A stretch of DNA of 52,838 nucleotides from Desulfovermiculus halophilus DSM 18834. Its GTDB lineage: Bacteria; Desulfobacterota; Desulfovibrionia; Desulfovibrionales; Desulfothermaceae. The stretch spans positions 1-52,838 of the forward strand of contig NZ_JIAK01000021.1 in the NCBI RefSeq assembly GCF_000620765.1, given 5' to 3'. The first letter of the stretch is position 1. Each line of letters starts with the position of its first letter. Below the pieces are notes generated by a model. That model was not told the origin of the DNA. It did not search any database and worked only from the letters and a program-made list of their open reading frames with translations. Below are positions 1 to 8,269 of the stretch, one piece after another. Made by a program: the position numbers and the translations under genes.

Positions 1-171
1 GAAAATAATGCTCTAAGGTCTTGTTTTTACAGGATGTGTTATTTTCATGCTTCGTTGTGCCTGCGCTTTGGCAGGCATGTGGGTTTGTATGAAAAAAGAG
101 GAAGCGGTAAATTTGCAATGCCCGCACCCATGCGGTTCCCGGAGAAGGCTCATCCCTGGCCTCTACGTGTG

Positions 172-399
172 CTAATCAAATACGGCCGGCTGGTTCGGAT
201 CATGGAAATGAGCCCAGATATCATCCAGGTGGCGCTGGCTGGTCCGGGGTTCGGACAATTGCGGCACGTGATCAAAGTCAAAGAAATCCACGGCAGCGGT
301 TTCCAGGCTGGGCCGGGCTTCACCGCCGACAATCCGGCATATGAACACGATTTTATAGGCATGGAAAAAAGACAAAGGAAGCAGTCGCGCAGGATGAAG
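172..399 (-). pseudogene. NUDIX hydrolase C-terminal remnant
   Basis: The leftward reading frame ends in a stretch resembling the C-terminal third of ADP-ribose pyrophosphatase-like NUDIX proteins: FFHAYKIVFICRIVGGEARP, then SLETAAVDFFDFDHVPQLS, then a terminal PAVFD before a TAG stop. No NUDIX box (GX5EX7REUXEEXGU) lies upstream in any frame, and the in-frame sequence to the right soon loses resemblance and runs towards the next, divergent gene. I read this as the 3' remnant of a NUDIX gene that lost its catalytic half. The right boundary is approximate. Family recognition is from memory of the conserved C-terminal pattern. Confidence 0.5.
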
Positions 400-545
400 G
401 ACTTGGGTGGATGGGTGGGCATTCAGGCCGGGAAAAGGAAATAGTTGGTGCTTGCCTGCCCAAGTCTGTGGAGTCTACAGTCCCAGCTGATGTCCGAGCT
501 CTGGGCACAGCGTTGAATCATAAAGCACACTATCTGAGGGAGTCT

Positions 546-1757
546 ATGGGCACAAAGCAGGAATGGACCTTTCGCTCCAGGTTCCGGAAGCATGCCTTTG
601 GATGGCGGTCTCAGACGCCAATCAAGCGGATCAAGGAGGCGGTCTCGGAAATCAAAAAGGTGTCCCGTCAGGATACGATTGTGGCCGCAGAAGGGGCAGT
701 CATCCTTTTGGAGAAGCTCCCCCCGGCTCTGGAACTTGTTGATGGCTCCTCCGGAGCGCTGGTGAACAATGTCAACAAGGCGATTGATGAGCTGGTTCCA
801 ATAATTGCCCAGGCACCGGCTGAGGACAAGCAGCGGGAGAAATGGCTGCAGCGGCTGTGGAAAGCAATCCAGGAAGACAGCCGGCCGGATATCGAGTATC
901 TGGAGGAGCATTGGGGGCGGCTCTGCGGTTCACCGGAGAGGGCTTCAGCAGCAGCTGACTCCCTTATCGGTCAAGTACGCAGCAACTGGATCGACGAGTC
1001 CGGATCAGGCCGTCATTTCAAGGGGATCATCCCCTGTCTGAGCAGCCTGTATGAGGCTGGGCGGCATGAGGAGCTCTTAAAGCTCCTGGATCAGGCTCCG
1101 TTTCCTTTCTGGCCCTACAGAGTTTGGGGCACCCGGGCCCTTGAGGCTCTGGGCCGGCCGAGGGAGGCGGTTGCCTATGCCGAGGAAACAGGCCGCAATG
1201 AGCCGTTTTGCCTGGATCAGGAGTGTGAAGCAATCCTCCTCAGAAACGGCATGGATGAGGAGGCCTATGCGAACTACGCCTTTAAAGCCAACCAGAGGAC
1301 GACCTACCAGGCCATGTTCAAGGCCATTATAAAGAAGTATCCGAGCAAGGACCCGCGGGAGATTCTTGCCGATCTGGTCCAGCAGACGCCTGGGCGGGAA
1401 GGCAAATGGTTTGCTGCGGCCAAATCGTGCGGACTCTACGACGAGGCTGTCCGGTTGGCCCAGACCTCGCCATGCGATCCTAAGACCCTGATTCGAGCGG
1501 CTCGAGACATGGAGGAGTCCAGGCCGGAGTTCGCAATGCAGGCCGGTTTTGCCGCCCTGTATTGGCTGGTGGAAGGGTATGGCTATGAGATTACCAATTT
1601 TGACGTCCTGGCAGCATATGAACATACCCTTAACGCCGCGGAGCATGCGGGCACCAAAGAGGATGCTCTGGAAAAGATCCGAGACATAGTCCGCTCTGAG
1701 GCTACCAAGGATCAGTTCGTGTCCAAAACTCTGGGTCGTAAGCTTGGGTTGAGATAG
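546..1757 (+). CDS. conserved hypothetical protein, helical-repeat type
   Basis: A 403-residue soluble protein with no signal peptide or membrane segment. It matches a widespread but uncharacterised proteobacterial family that I know by its pattern: FRKHAFGWRSQTPIKRIKEA near the N-terminus, GKWFAAAKSCGLYDEAVRLA and a C-terminal KTLGRKLGL. Alternating helices rich in Ala, Leu and Glu suggest a TPR-like solenoid. The frame is open 45 codons further upstream, but I chose the ATG at 546 because GAGGGAG lies just before it and family similarity begins there. Function unknown. The next 80 or so codons after the stop are also open in this frame. Confidence 0.7.
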   Translation: MGTKQEWTFRSRFRKHAFGWRSQTPIKRIKEAVSEIKKVSRQDTIVAAEGAVILLEKLPPALELVDGSSGALVNNVNKAIDELVPIIAQAPAEDKQREKWLQRLWKAIQEDSRPDIEYLEEHWGRLCGSPERASAAADSLIGQVRSNWIDESGSGRHFKGIIPCLSSLYEAGRHEELLKLLDQAPFPFWPYRVWGTRALEALGRPREAVAYAEETGRNEPFCLDQECEAILLRNGMDEEAYANYAFKANQRTTYQAMFKAIIKKYPSKDPREILADLVQQTPGREGKWFAAAKSCGLYDEAVRLAQTSPCDPKTLIRAARDMEESRPEFAMQAGFAALYWLVEGYGYEITNFDVLAAYEHTLNAAEHAGTKEDALEKIRDIVRSEATKDQFVSKTLGRKLGLR

Positions 1758-1772
1758 AGCCCGGTCCAGGCT

Positions 1773-1980
1773 TTATGCAGAATCTTCCATCAGCTGAAAG
1801 CCTTCGGCCTCTGCCGGCTGGCCGGACAGTACCCTCATGTCCTGCCGGCTCTCGGGCTCTGCCCGGAACATGCGGATCACAAAGCGGCCCGGGATATGCG
1901 TGATTTCACCCGCCGGGAGCAGCGGCAGCTGTGGGCCGAGATGCAATTGAGGCTCGGGGACAAGTACATCACACGGAGGA
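1773..1980 (-). pseudogene. possible unidentified gene remnant before the AEC transporter
   Basis: This gap between two rightward genes is unusually protein-like. On the minus strand it reads ...PAGEITHIPGRFVIRMF and ends in GFQLMEDSA plus TAA, with GC-rich third positions. On the plus strand the frame of the preceding gene stays open past its stop to a TGA near 2026. Neither translation matches a family I recognise. It may be the 3' remnant of a gene whose front half was lost, like the NUDIX remnant at the window's left edge, or only a GC-rich spacer. Confidence 0.2.
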
Positions 1981-1983
1981 CCG

Positions 1984-2949
1984 ATGATGACGGCCAGTGG
2001 CAACGTTTTGGTGACCACTTTTGAGTCTGTGGCCCTGCTACTGGGGGTCGGGGCTCTGGGGCTGTGGATCATGGGCAAGCGGGTTCTGCCCAAAGAGGCC
2101 TTGAGTATTTTGTCCGTCCTGGCCCTGGATATTGCCCTTCCCAGTCTGGTCTTTGTGAATATCATCCTGAACTTCAAGCCGTCCGAGTTTCCTGGATGGT
2201 GGCATCTACCCCTGTGGTGGGCAGGCTTGACCCTCTTTTTGGGATGCTTGACCGCCTTTTTTTCTCTTCTCTGCACATCAAGGAACCGCAGAGAGTTTGC
2301 GGTCAGTCTTTTTTTCCAAAATGCCCTGTTTTTCCCTCTGGCCATCCTGATCGGAATGTTCGGGAAAGACTCACCGCACATTGTGCACCTGTTTTTCTTT
2401 ATCCTTTTCTTTCCCTCCTTGCTGTTCAGTACATCCCAGCTTTTTTTCCGCACATCACAAAAGGGCTTTGACCTGGGCAAGATCCTGAACAGGGTTCTGC
2501 TGGCGACTATTGCCGCAACGGCTCTTCGCCTCTCCGGGGCAGATGCCTTTATTCCAGCTTTTGTCACCTCCGCTCTGAGCATGATCGGGGACATGGCCCT
2601 CCCCCTCCTGCTGCTGATCCTTGGGGGGAATATGTATGTGGACTTCCAGGAGCAGGGGAGATTCTGTCCGGATGAGGCCGGCAAGTTCGTCCTGGTCAAA
2701 AACTTCCTTTTCCCCCTGTGTGTTCTCGCCGTGCTCATGGCTGTGCGCCCTCCCTATCACGTCGCTCTTCTGATGATCCTCCAGGCTTCGGTTCCTCCGG
2801 TTACGGCGGTGCCCATTCTTACTGAACGTGCAGGTGGACATCGGGAAATCGTCAACCAGTTCATGTTTGCAAGCTTTGCTGTCTCCTTGGTTTCCATCCC
2901 ATTGATCATGGCTTTGTTCGGACTCGTTTTTCACCCTTCGTGGTCCTGA
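1984..2949 (+). CDS. AEC family transporter (auxin efflux carrier-like permease)
   Basis: A 321-residue integral membrane protein with about ten hydrophobic segments in the AEC layout: five helices (residues 8-150), a short basic loop (FRTSQKGFDLGKILNR), then five more (165-315). Family hallmarks include the N-terminal GLWIMGKRVLPKEALSILS region, LDIALPSLVF in helix 2 and GGNMYVDF with QASVPPVTAVPI in the second half. Bacterial members export or exchange small organic acids, and the substrate cannot be read from sequence. A CGGAGGA ribosome site lies 4-10 bases before the ATG. The gene appears monocistronic. Confidence 0.85.
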   Translation: MMTASGNVLVTTFESVALLLGVGALGLWIMGKRVLPKEALSILSVLALDIALPSLVFVNIILNFKPSEFPGWWHLPLWWAGLTLFLGCLTAFFSLLCTSRNRREFAVSLFFQNALFFPLAILIGMFGKDSPHIVHLFFFILFFPSLLFSTSQLFFRTSQKGFDLGKILNRVLLATIAATALRLSGADAFIPAFVTSALSMIGDMALPLLLLILGGNMYVDFQEQGRFCPDEAGKFVLVKNFLFPLCVLAVLMAVRPPYHVALLMILQASVPPVTAVPILTERAGGHREIVNQFMFASFAVSLVSIPLIMALFGLVFHPSWS

Positions 2950-3203
2950 ATGGCCTGGATCAAGGTCGGATATTGCTGGGTGATGGATAGCGAACAGGAA
3001 TGCACGTATGTACCAGGAAATGGCCGCCGTCATTGGGGCCAGTTCTGTATCAGTTCAGCGCCGATCTTAAAAAAGAGTCATGAATGGTCGGGAATGGAGG
3101 GCAAGCCTGATGAGAATTCGCTAACGATTTATCTCACCGCGAATAGTGGCTTTGGCGGGTCGGTGAGTGTGGCTCTGTTCGATGATCGCTTGAAAATTGC
3201 CAG
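2950..3203. other. intergenic, nothing recognised
   Basis: Between the convergent AEC transporter and glycerate kinase genes. The plus strand has a long open frame here, but it continues antisense through the kinase gene and has no recognisable protein content. No promoter or hairpin stands out. Confidence 0.4.
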
Positions 3204-3251
3204 CCCGGCAAACTCTTATGCATGCAATTCCACTTTCTGTGTCGAAGAGCC
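3204..3251 (+). mobile_element. MITE-like element, right-end half copy
   Basis: Carries CCGGCAAACTCTTATGCATG, then the outer right arm ending TGTGTCGAAGAGCC. The left arm is missing. It lies 22 bases past the stop of the glycerate kinase gene. Confidence 0.75.
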
Positions 3252-3273
3252 TGGGGACATGGTTCGTATTGTG

Positions 3274-4602
3274 CTATACCACCAGCAAGATCTGCATATC
3301 CATAACATTGGTTCCCGTGGGGCCGGTGATGAGCAGGTCGTCCATGTGCTGAAAAAAATGATAGGAATCATTGGCGGCCAGATATGCTGCAGGAGAAAGC
3401 CCTTTCTGCTCCGCTCGCATCCGGCTTGTCCCGGAAGCAAAAGCCCCTGCCGCGTCTGTGGGCCCGTCGGTGCCGTCTGTCCCGGCGGAGAGCAGGACCG
3501 TGCTTTCCAGGCCGGAGAGCTCCATGACCGCGGACAGGGCCAGCTCCATATTCCGGCCTCCCAGGCCGGTGCCCCGGATGGTCACTGTTGTCTCTCCTCC
3601 GGCAAGGATGCACGCCGGAGGGCAGAGAGGGCGATGCCGGGTGCGCACCTCCCTGCCCACGCTGGACAAGAACGTGCCCGCCTCCCTGGCCTCACCGTGC
3701 AGAGTTGAAGTGAGCAGTAAAGGTTGAAAGCCCAGAGACCGGGCCTTTTTCCCGGCTGCATCCAAGGCCTGGGCCAGGCTGCCAACAATATGGTTTGCAG
3801 TGTTCGCAAAGACAGGGTCTCCCGGCTTTGGCGTCTCCTGAATCCGGCCTGAGCATCCTTGCTGCAGGTGGTCACGGACTGAAGGGGGCAGCTGGGCCAG
3901 CAGGTCATAGCCTTGCACGATCCGCATGCAGACGGTGAACGTTCCTGTGTCCGGGACGGTTGCCCCGGAGGCGATGATGTCCAGGTCGTCGCCGATGACA
4001 TCGGACAGGATCAAGGAGATGACCCTGGCTTGGGGGGCGAGCCGGCAGAGGCCTCCGCCCTTGAGCCGGGAGAGATGCTTGCGGACCGTGTTGATCTCCT
4101 GAATGGTTGCCCCGCAAGCAAGGAGAAGCCGGGTCACTTCCTGTTTGTCCTCCAGGCTCAAGCCCTGGACCGGAGCCGGAGACAGGGCCGAGCCTCCGCC
4201 GGAGATGAGGCACAGGATCAGATCATCCGGTCCGGCTGTAGACACCAGGTCGATGAGGGCGTCGGCAGCAGCAACGCCCTGGGCATCCGGAACCGGGTGA
4301 GCGGCCTCTACAACCCGGCAGTGGCGTAAGGGCACTTTGTGACCGTACTTGGTAATGATCAGCCCGTGGTCAATCTTTTCTCCCAGCAGGGACTCCACAG
4401 CTGCGGCCATGGCTGCCGAGGCCTTGCCCATGCCTACAATAATGAGCCTGTTGATTCGGTCCAGAGGAATGGTCGAATCTTTGATCCGCAGCCGGTCCCG
4501 GTCCATACGCAGGCATGTGCGCACGCAGTCTCCAGGGTCGACTGCTTTGATCCCCGCCGTGAAGATCGATTGCGCCTGTGACTTCAGCCATTGTTCATGC
4601 AT
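3274..4602 (-). CDS. gckA: glycerate 2-kinase (MOFRL family)
   Basis: A 442-residue cytoplasmic enzyme predicted to phosphorylate D-glycerate to 2-phosphoglycerate. Recognisable features are the N-terminal IIVGMGKASAAMAAA segment, LILCLISGGGSALSPAP (about residues 120-136), the NTVRKHLSRLKGGGL motif, and the C-terminal MOFRL domain with ILAGGETTVTIRGTGLGGRN, SAGTDGTDGPTDAAGA and GPTGTNVMD. Length fits the family. The ATG at 4602 starts the conserved protein; the frame is open further up but only antisense to the kinase gene's end. It lies 32 bp behind the Ser/Thr kinase gene, so it is probably the last gene of a three-gene operon. No catalytic residue is obviously missing. Confidence 0.9.
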   Translation of the reverse strand: MHEQWLKSQAQSIFTAGIKAVDPGDCVRTCLRMDRDRLRIKDSTIPLDRINRLIIVGMGKASAAMAAAVESLLGEKIDHGLIITKYGHKVPLRHCRVVEAAHPVPDAQGVAAADALIDLVSTAGPDDLILCLISGGGSALSPAPVQGLSLEDKQEVTRLLLACGATIQEINTVRKHLSRLKGGGLCRLAPQARVISLILSDVIGDDLDIIASGATVPDTGTFTVCMRIVQGYDLLAQLPPSVRDHLQQGCSGRIQETPKPGDPVFANTANHIVGSLAQALDAAGKKARSLGFQPLLLTSTLHGEAREAGTFLSSVGREVRTRHRPLCPPACILAGGETTVTIRGTGLGGRNMELALSAVMELSGLESTVLLSAGTDGTDGPTDAAGAFASGTSRMRAEQKGLSPAAYLAANDSYHFFQHMDDLLITGPTGTNVMDMQILLVV

Positions 4603-4634
4603 GTCTGATCCACGACATATACATTTGCAGAGAG

Positions 4635-5969
4635 CTATCTTTCGGCGTCCCGGACCGGGATGACCTGGAACCTGCACAGCTTGTCCTGGGCCATGGCCGC
4701 GCCTTGCTCGAGATCCAGAATCCAGGCCTTGGATTTGGTCTGCTGGTCTGAGCTCCACACTCTGCTGATGCCTTCAAGCTGCTCCAGGGGCGGGGCACAT
4801 ACTTCCTCCAGGTTTCGCCTGGGCTGGAGCAGACTGAGCAACTCCTCCAGGGTGGGCAGCCGCCAGGGAAGACCGGCGGTCTCCTGGCCGGCAGCGAAAT
4901 GCAAAGCCTCGTTCTGGGTTAAGGGCGTCCTGGACACGTGACACCCCCAGATCAGACCAGTGGCTGTGTCCAAGATGCCCTGATCAAGGGTCTGGAAATC
5001 ATTCTCCAGGTAGCCTTGAGGCTGCAGGAGTCTGTCCAGAAGCGGCTCAAAAGCGGCCCCGGTACTGCCGGTGAACAACGGCTCCCTGCGCAGGGGGCTG
5101 CCGCCCGGGTCCCAGGTATACTGCCTGGGCTCAGGCATGCTGCAGATCTCCTCCCGCCTTGTGCTCCATTCCTCTTCCAAGCCCAGCAAGGCCTGCTGCA
5201 TTTCCAGGGCCGTTGCAAAGCGCTGCCCGGGATTCGGGGCCAGGGCCTTGTGCACAAAGGCTGTCCACTGTCGGCCCAAGAGGCCATCCTGTCCGGCGGA
5301 TGTCCAAGAGGAGCTGTCCGGCAGTCGGCCGGTGATCATTCTATTAAGGACTGCGGCCACAGAATACAGATCCGCCCTGGGGTCAGCCGAGTCGGGATTG
5401 TCCAGCTGTTCCGGGGCCGCGTAATAAGGTGAGCCCACCAGCATCCCCTGGGGATGACTCTGGACCTCTCCCCGCAGCTTGGACAGGCCCAGGTCTATTA
5501 TCCGGACCTCCTCCTGGAGATTGAGCATAATGTTGGCCGGCTTGATATCCCGGTGGACAATGCCGGCCTGGTGCATGCTGTGCAGCCCATGTAAGGTTTG
5601 ATCAGTGATCTGCAGAGCCTTCAAAGGGGAGACGGGCCTGCTGGGCAGCTCGATTTCCCTGTCTTCGCCAAGGAGCAGGCTCAGGTTCAGGCACAGGTAC
5701 TCCTGGACCATATAGGTCAGCCCGCAGTCCTGCCCCCACTCAATGACCCGGGCAATATTGGGATGGTCCAAGGCCTGCATGGTCTTGGCCTCGGCCAGGA
5801 ATCGCCGCTGGATTTCTTCCTGGCCCAGCTGGCTGCTCAAGATCGGCTGGGGCCACAGGAGCTTCAGGGACAAGAGCTGATCGTTTTCAGGGTCAAGGAC
5901 CTTATAAACCCGGGCCATGCCTCCGCGGCCCAAGAGCCCCAGTATTCTGTATTTGCCTATAAAGCGCAT
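4635..5969 (-). CDS. Hanks-type Ser/Thr protein kinase with C-terminal DUF1566-like domain
   Basis: A 444-residue soluble protein. Residues 5-270 form a complete kinase domain: glycine loop GRGGMARV (14-21), probable ATP lysine K36, HRDIKPAN (139-146), metal-binding DLG (159-161, replacing DFG) and SPYYAAPEQL. Residues about 330-440 resemble DUF1566 (Lcl-like): DTATGLIWGCHVSRTPLTQN, LPWRLPTLEELLSLL, SRVWSSDQ, with an ending like FQVIPVRDAE. There is no transmembrane helix, so unlike PknB-type sensors this kinase should be cytosolic. Its ATG lies 3 bases after the stop of a metallophosphoesterase gene, which places a kinase and a possible phosphatase in one operon. Target unknown. Confidence 0.9.
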   Translation of the reverse strand: MRFIGKYRILGLLGRGGMARVYKVLDPENDQLLSLKLLWPQPILSSQLGQEEIQRRFLAEAKTMQALDHPNIARVIEWGQDCGLTYMVQEYLCLNLSLLLGEDREIELPSRPVSPLKALQITDQTLHGLHSMHQAGIVHRDIKPANIMLNLQEEVRIIDLGLSKLRGEVQSHPQGMLVGSPYYAAPEQLDNPDSADPRADLYSVAAVLNRMITGRLPDSSSWTSAGQDGLLGRQWTAFVHKALAPNPGQRFATALEMQQALLGLEEEWSTRREEICSMPEPRQYTWDPGGSPLRREPLFTGSTGAAFEPLLDRLLQPQGYLENDFQTLDQGILDTATGLIWGCHVSRTPLTQNEALHFAAGQETAGLPWRLPTLEELLSLLQPRRNLEEVCAPPLEQLEGISRVWSSDQQTKSKAWILDLEQGAAMAQDKLCRFQVIPVRDAER

Positions 5970-5972
5970 GGA

Positions 5973-6695
5973 TCACCACAGCCGGTCGGCGTAGAATCTG
6001 GGAAAGCCCAGGTCCAGAATCTTTTGAGCAGTTTGGGCAATGTCATAGGGCACACAGCGAACCTCTACCCACCTCTTGACCGGGTCCCAGAGCACATACT
6101 TGGCCCGGTTGTCACCGTCTCTGGGTTGTCCGACACTTCCGACATTGATCAGGGCCTTGTCTGCGGACAGGGGATATGTGCCTTCAGACATGTCTTGCTG
6201 AAGCAGGTCTTGGCCATTGCTTTGGATCATGCGGAGCTCATGGGTGTGGCCCACAAAGGCTGTTCTCGTGTTCATATCCCGCAAGACCTGAAAGAGCCCA
6301 TGCTCGTCGAGCTCAAAGAGGTACGTGGTCACGGAATCAGGCGGACAGCCGTGGACCAGGAGCATGTCGTGTTCCTGCCGGGCCACCGGCCAGGTGGAGA
6401 TGAATTTCCGGGAATGCTCGGAAAGCAGGGCCTCGGTTTGGGCAAAATGGTCCCTGGTGGTCCGGTTGAAATAGGCCTTGGCTTCGGGCCGGATCAGGGC
6501 CAGCTCGTGATTGCCCAGAATGCACGGGATGTTTTCCTTCTGCAAAAGCCGGACGCAGCCATCGGGTTCAGGCCCATAGCTTATGGCATCTCCCAGGAAG
6601 TAGCATCCGTCAACGTTTTGCCAGGAGATGTCCTTCAGGACCTGGCGGAAGGCCTCCAGGTTGCCGTGGATATCGGAAATGATGGCCAGTCTCAT
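5973..6695 (-). CDS. calcineurin-like metallophosphoesterase
   Basis: A 240-residue protein of the YfcE/serine-threonine phosphatase-like metallophosphoesterase superfamily. Metal-binding motifs appear in order: D-x-H in ISDIHGN (residues 7-13), GD in YFLGDAISYGP, GNHE in CILGNHELA, a later histidine in LLVHGCPPDS and GHTH in FVGHTHELR. It could be a protein phosphatase paired with the downstream kinase, or a nucleotide phosphodiesterase. The ATG at 6695 opens the conserved domain. The open frame continues upstream only because it enters a MITE-like repeat. That repeat begins 15 bp before the start codon and leaves no obvious Shine-Dalgarno sequence, so expression probably depends on sequence in the inserted element. 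Confidence 0.85.
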   Translation of the reverse strand: MRLAIISDIHGNLEAFRQVLKDISWQNVDGCYFLGDAISYGPEPDGCVRLLQKENIPCILGNHELALIRPEAKAYFNRTTRDHFAQTEALLSEHSRKFISTWPVARQEHDMLLVHGCPPDSVTTYLFELDEHGLFQVLRDMNTRTAFVGHTHELRMIQSNGQDLLQQDMSEGTYPLSADKALINVGSVGQPRDGDNRAKYVLWDPVKRWVEVRCVPYDIAQTAQKILDLGFPRFYADRLW

Positions 6696-6709
6696 AACAT
6701 AGAAAACAG

Positions 6710-6981
6710 GGTTCTTCGACGTAGCCTGCGGATTTTTGGAGTTTGCCGTCTCTTCTGTGTGCCCACTTTCGGCCCGGTATTTTCTAAGCCCCGCCAAAGG
6801 GGGATCCCTGCCCCCTCCCGGCTCCTCACGTGCAGGTCACTGCTCTCTGTTTGAGTGAGCGTATCATACACGTGAGTGCCGGGTGGCGGGACCAAGAAAA
6901 TGTGCGGGCCTGCCGTTCACGGCACACAAAAGAGACGGCAAACTCTTATGTAGGCAATTGTACTTTCTGTGTCGAAGAGCC
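6710..6981 (+). mobile_element. MITE-like palindromic element, full long copy
   Basis: A 272-bp copy starting GGTTCTTCGACGTAGCCTG and ending TGTGTCGAAGAGCC. It is flanked by perfect 8-bp direct repeats GAAAACAG (6702-6709 and 6982-6989), a target-site duplication. Inside are nested inverted segments: GTTTGCC/GGCAAAC, TCTTCTGTGTGCC against GGCACACAAAAGA, CCCGCC/GGCGGG and TCACGTG/CACGTGA. No transposase is encoded. Confidence 0.9.
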
Positions 6982-7081
6982 GAAAACAGGATGCGTACGC
7001 AATGAAGGTGGAGAAGGTTCTCATCCTTGGATGAAGGCCTTTCCAACCATTGAGCCTTGATCCGGTACGTTGGCCAATGGC

Positions 7082-7123
7082 ACCCAGGGGAGCAAATGCA
7101 AGGGGCATTGTGCTCCCCTGGGT
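7082..7123. terminator. strong hairpin downstream of metF
   Basis: Perfect 13-bp arms ACCCAGGGGAGCA and TGCTCCCCTGGGT around a 16-base loop, 37 bases past the metF stop. No clean T-run follows on either strand, so it is either a weak terminator or an mRNA 3'-end stabiliser. Confidence 0.55.
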
Positions 7124-7159
7124 CAGCCTGCAGTCCATGAGCGGCTGTTTAGCTGCGGT

Positions 7160-8044
7160 TTACAAAAGTCCCTGACGCCGCAGATTCTTGACCACAGCGT
7201 CCACGGATTTGGCCCGGTTCATGGTATAGAAATGCAGTCCGGTCACTTTGTTTTTCAGGAGGTCTTCGCACTGTCTGGTGGCATAGTCGATGCCGTATTC
7301 AACCACCGCCTCCTTGTCCTCTTCAGGGATCTCGGACAATGCCTGCTGCATTTCCTGGGGGATGGCTGCTCCGCAGACCTGGGACAGGGCTTTGATCATC
7401 CCGTGGCTGTAGATGGGCATGATCCCGGGCAGGATGGGAACACTCACCCCCTTGTCCCGGCAGCGCTGGACAAAGTTGTAAAAGTCCTGATTGGTGTAAA
7501 AGAACTGGGCCACAATGTATTGTGCCCCGCAATCCTGCTTCAGCTTGACGTAGTCGATGTCCGTGTCCAGGCTCTCGGCCTCCAGATGACCCTCAGGGTA
7601 CCCGGCGGCCCCCACTGATACGTCATACCGATCCTTGATAAAGGAAATCAAGTCCGAGGCATGGGGCAGGGCTTGGGGATCGGGCTGAAAGGCCGCGTCC
7701 CCCTTGGGTTCGTCCCCGCGGATGGCAAAGATGTTTTCCACCCCCAGGTCCATGTACCTGTCCAGAATCGAGGTCAGATCCTGCGGACCCAGGCCCACTC
7801 CGGCGATATAGGCCACGACCTCATATCCGCGTTTGTTCTTCAGCTTGTCCACCAGCTCGAAGGACCCCTCGCGGGAGGAGCCGCCGGCCCCAAAGGTTAC
7901 GGTTACATAATCCGGATTGGATTCGCCCAGGGTGTCCATGGTGGCCTCAAAGTTCTGGGCCGCCTTCTCGGTTTTGGGGCGAAAGAACTCAAAGGACAGG
8001 GTAGGTTTCCCGTTTCGGTTGGCCAGGATTTGGGGAATTCGCAT
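7160..8044 (-). CDS. metF: 5,10-methylenetetrahydrofolate reductase
   Basis: A 294-residue flavoenzyme of the MTHFR TIM-barrel family, reducing methylene-THF to methyl-THF for methionine synthesis or, in acetogenic-type metabolism, the methyl branch of the Wood-Ljungdahl pathway. Visible signatures are LSFEFFRPKT near the start, YVTVTFGAGGSSREG (46-60), ENIFAIRGDEPKGD, AGYPEGH, the FFYTNQDFYNFV segment and LPGIMPIYS. Full length for a bacterial MetF. An AGGAG site precedes the ATG. No metV-type partner is adjacent. It is the nearest folate one-carbon gene to the corrinoid methyltransferase cluster 27 kb away, with which it could connect metabolically, though that is inference. Confidence 0.93.
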   Translation of the reverse strand: MRIPQILANRNGKPTLSFEFFRPKTEKAAQNFEATMDTLGESNPDYVTVTFGAGGSSREGSFELVDKLKNKRGYEVVAYIAGVGLGPQDLTSILDRYMDLGVENIFAIRGDEPKGDAAFQPDPQALPHASDLISFIKDRYDVSVGAAGYPEGHLEAESLDTDIDYVKLKQDCGAQYIVAQFFYTNQDFYNFVQRCRDKGVSVPILPGIMPIYSHGMIKALSQVCGAAIPQEMQQALSEIPEEDKEAVVEYGIDYATRQCEDLLKNKVTGLHFYTMNRAKSVDAVVKNLRRQGLL

Positions 8045-8193
8045 GATAGCTCCTTTAGTGGTTGCGTCCTGCTACATTTTGGCAAAAAGCCCTGGACCAG
8101 ACGAAACACAAAGGAGCATAAATGGCAAATTGCTTCCTTTTGAAGTATGGATTAACCCTGCAAGGAAAGATATGCGCCCATGCCGTTTCCGTC

Positions 8194-8228
8194 AAAGGCC
8201 CGGGCATGCGATGCATGTCCGGGCCTTT
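8194..8228 (-). terminator. hairpin terminator of the HAD phosphatase gene
   Basis: Near-perfect 15-bp arms (AAAGGCCCGG-RCATG and complement, one mismatch) around a 5-base loop. On the minus strand it lies 41 bases past the phosphatase stop and ends in CCTTT. Confidence 0.6.
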
Positions 8229-8269
8229 GTGCTGCGCACCGCTGCACAGCGTCGGGACGTTTTCAGTTC

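Noticed and set aside
1773-2738. 321-codon leftward open frame opposite the AEC transporter
   Set aside because: Its Arg/Lys/Pro-rich sequence mirrors the membrane helices of the transporter. Only the part before 1980 could be a real remnant, and that is recorded separately.
2950-3708. 252-codon rightward open frame after the AEC gene
   Set aside because: It runs through a repeat copy and then antisense into glycerate kinase; no protein family is visible.
5598-6854. 418-codon rightward open frame
   Set aside because: It is antisense to the kinase and phosphoesterase genes, which carry clear motifs. Its translation is rich in Gly, Gln and Leu with no recognisable family, as expected from the complement of GC-rich coding DNA.
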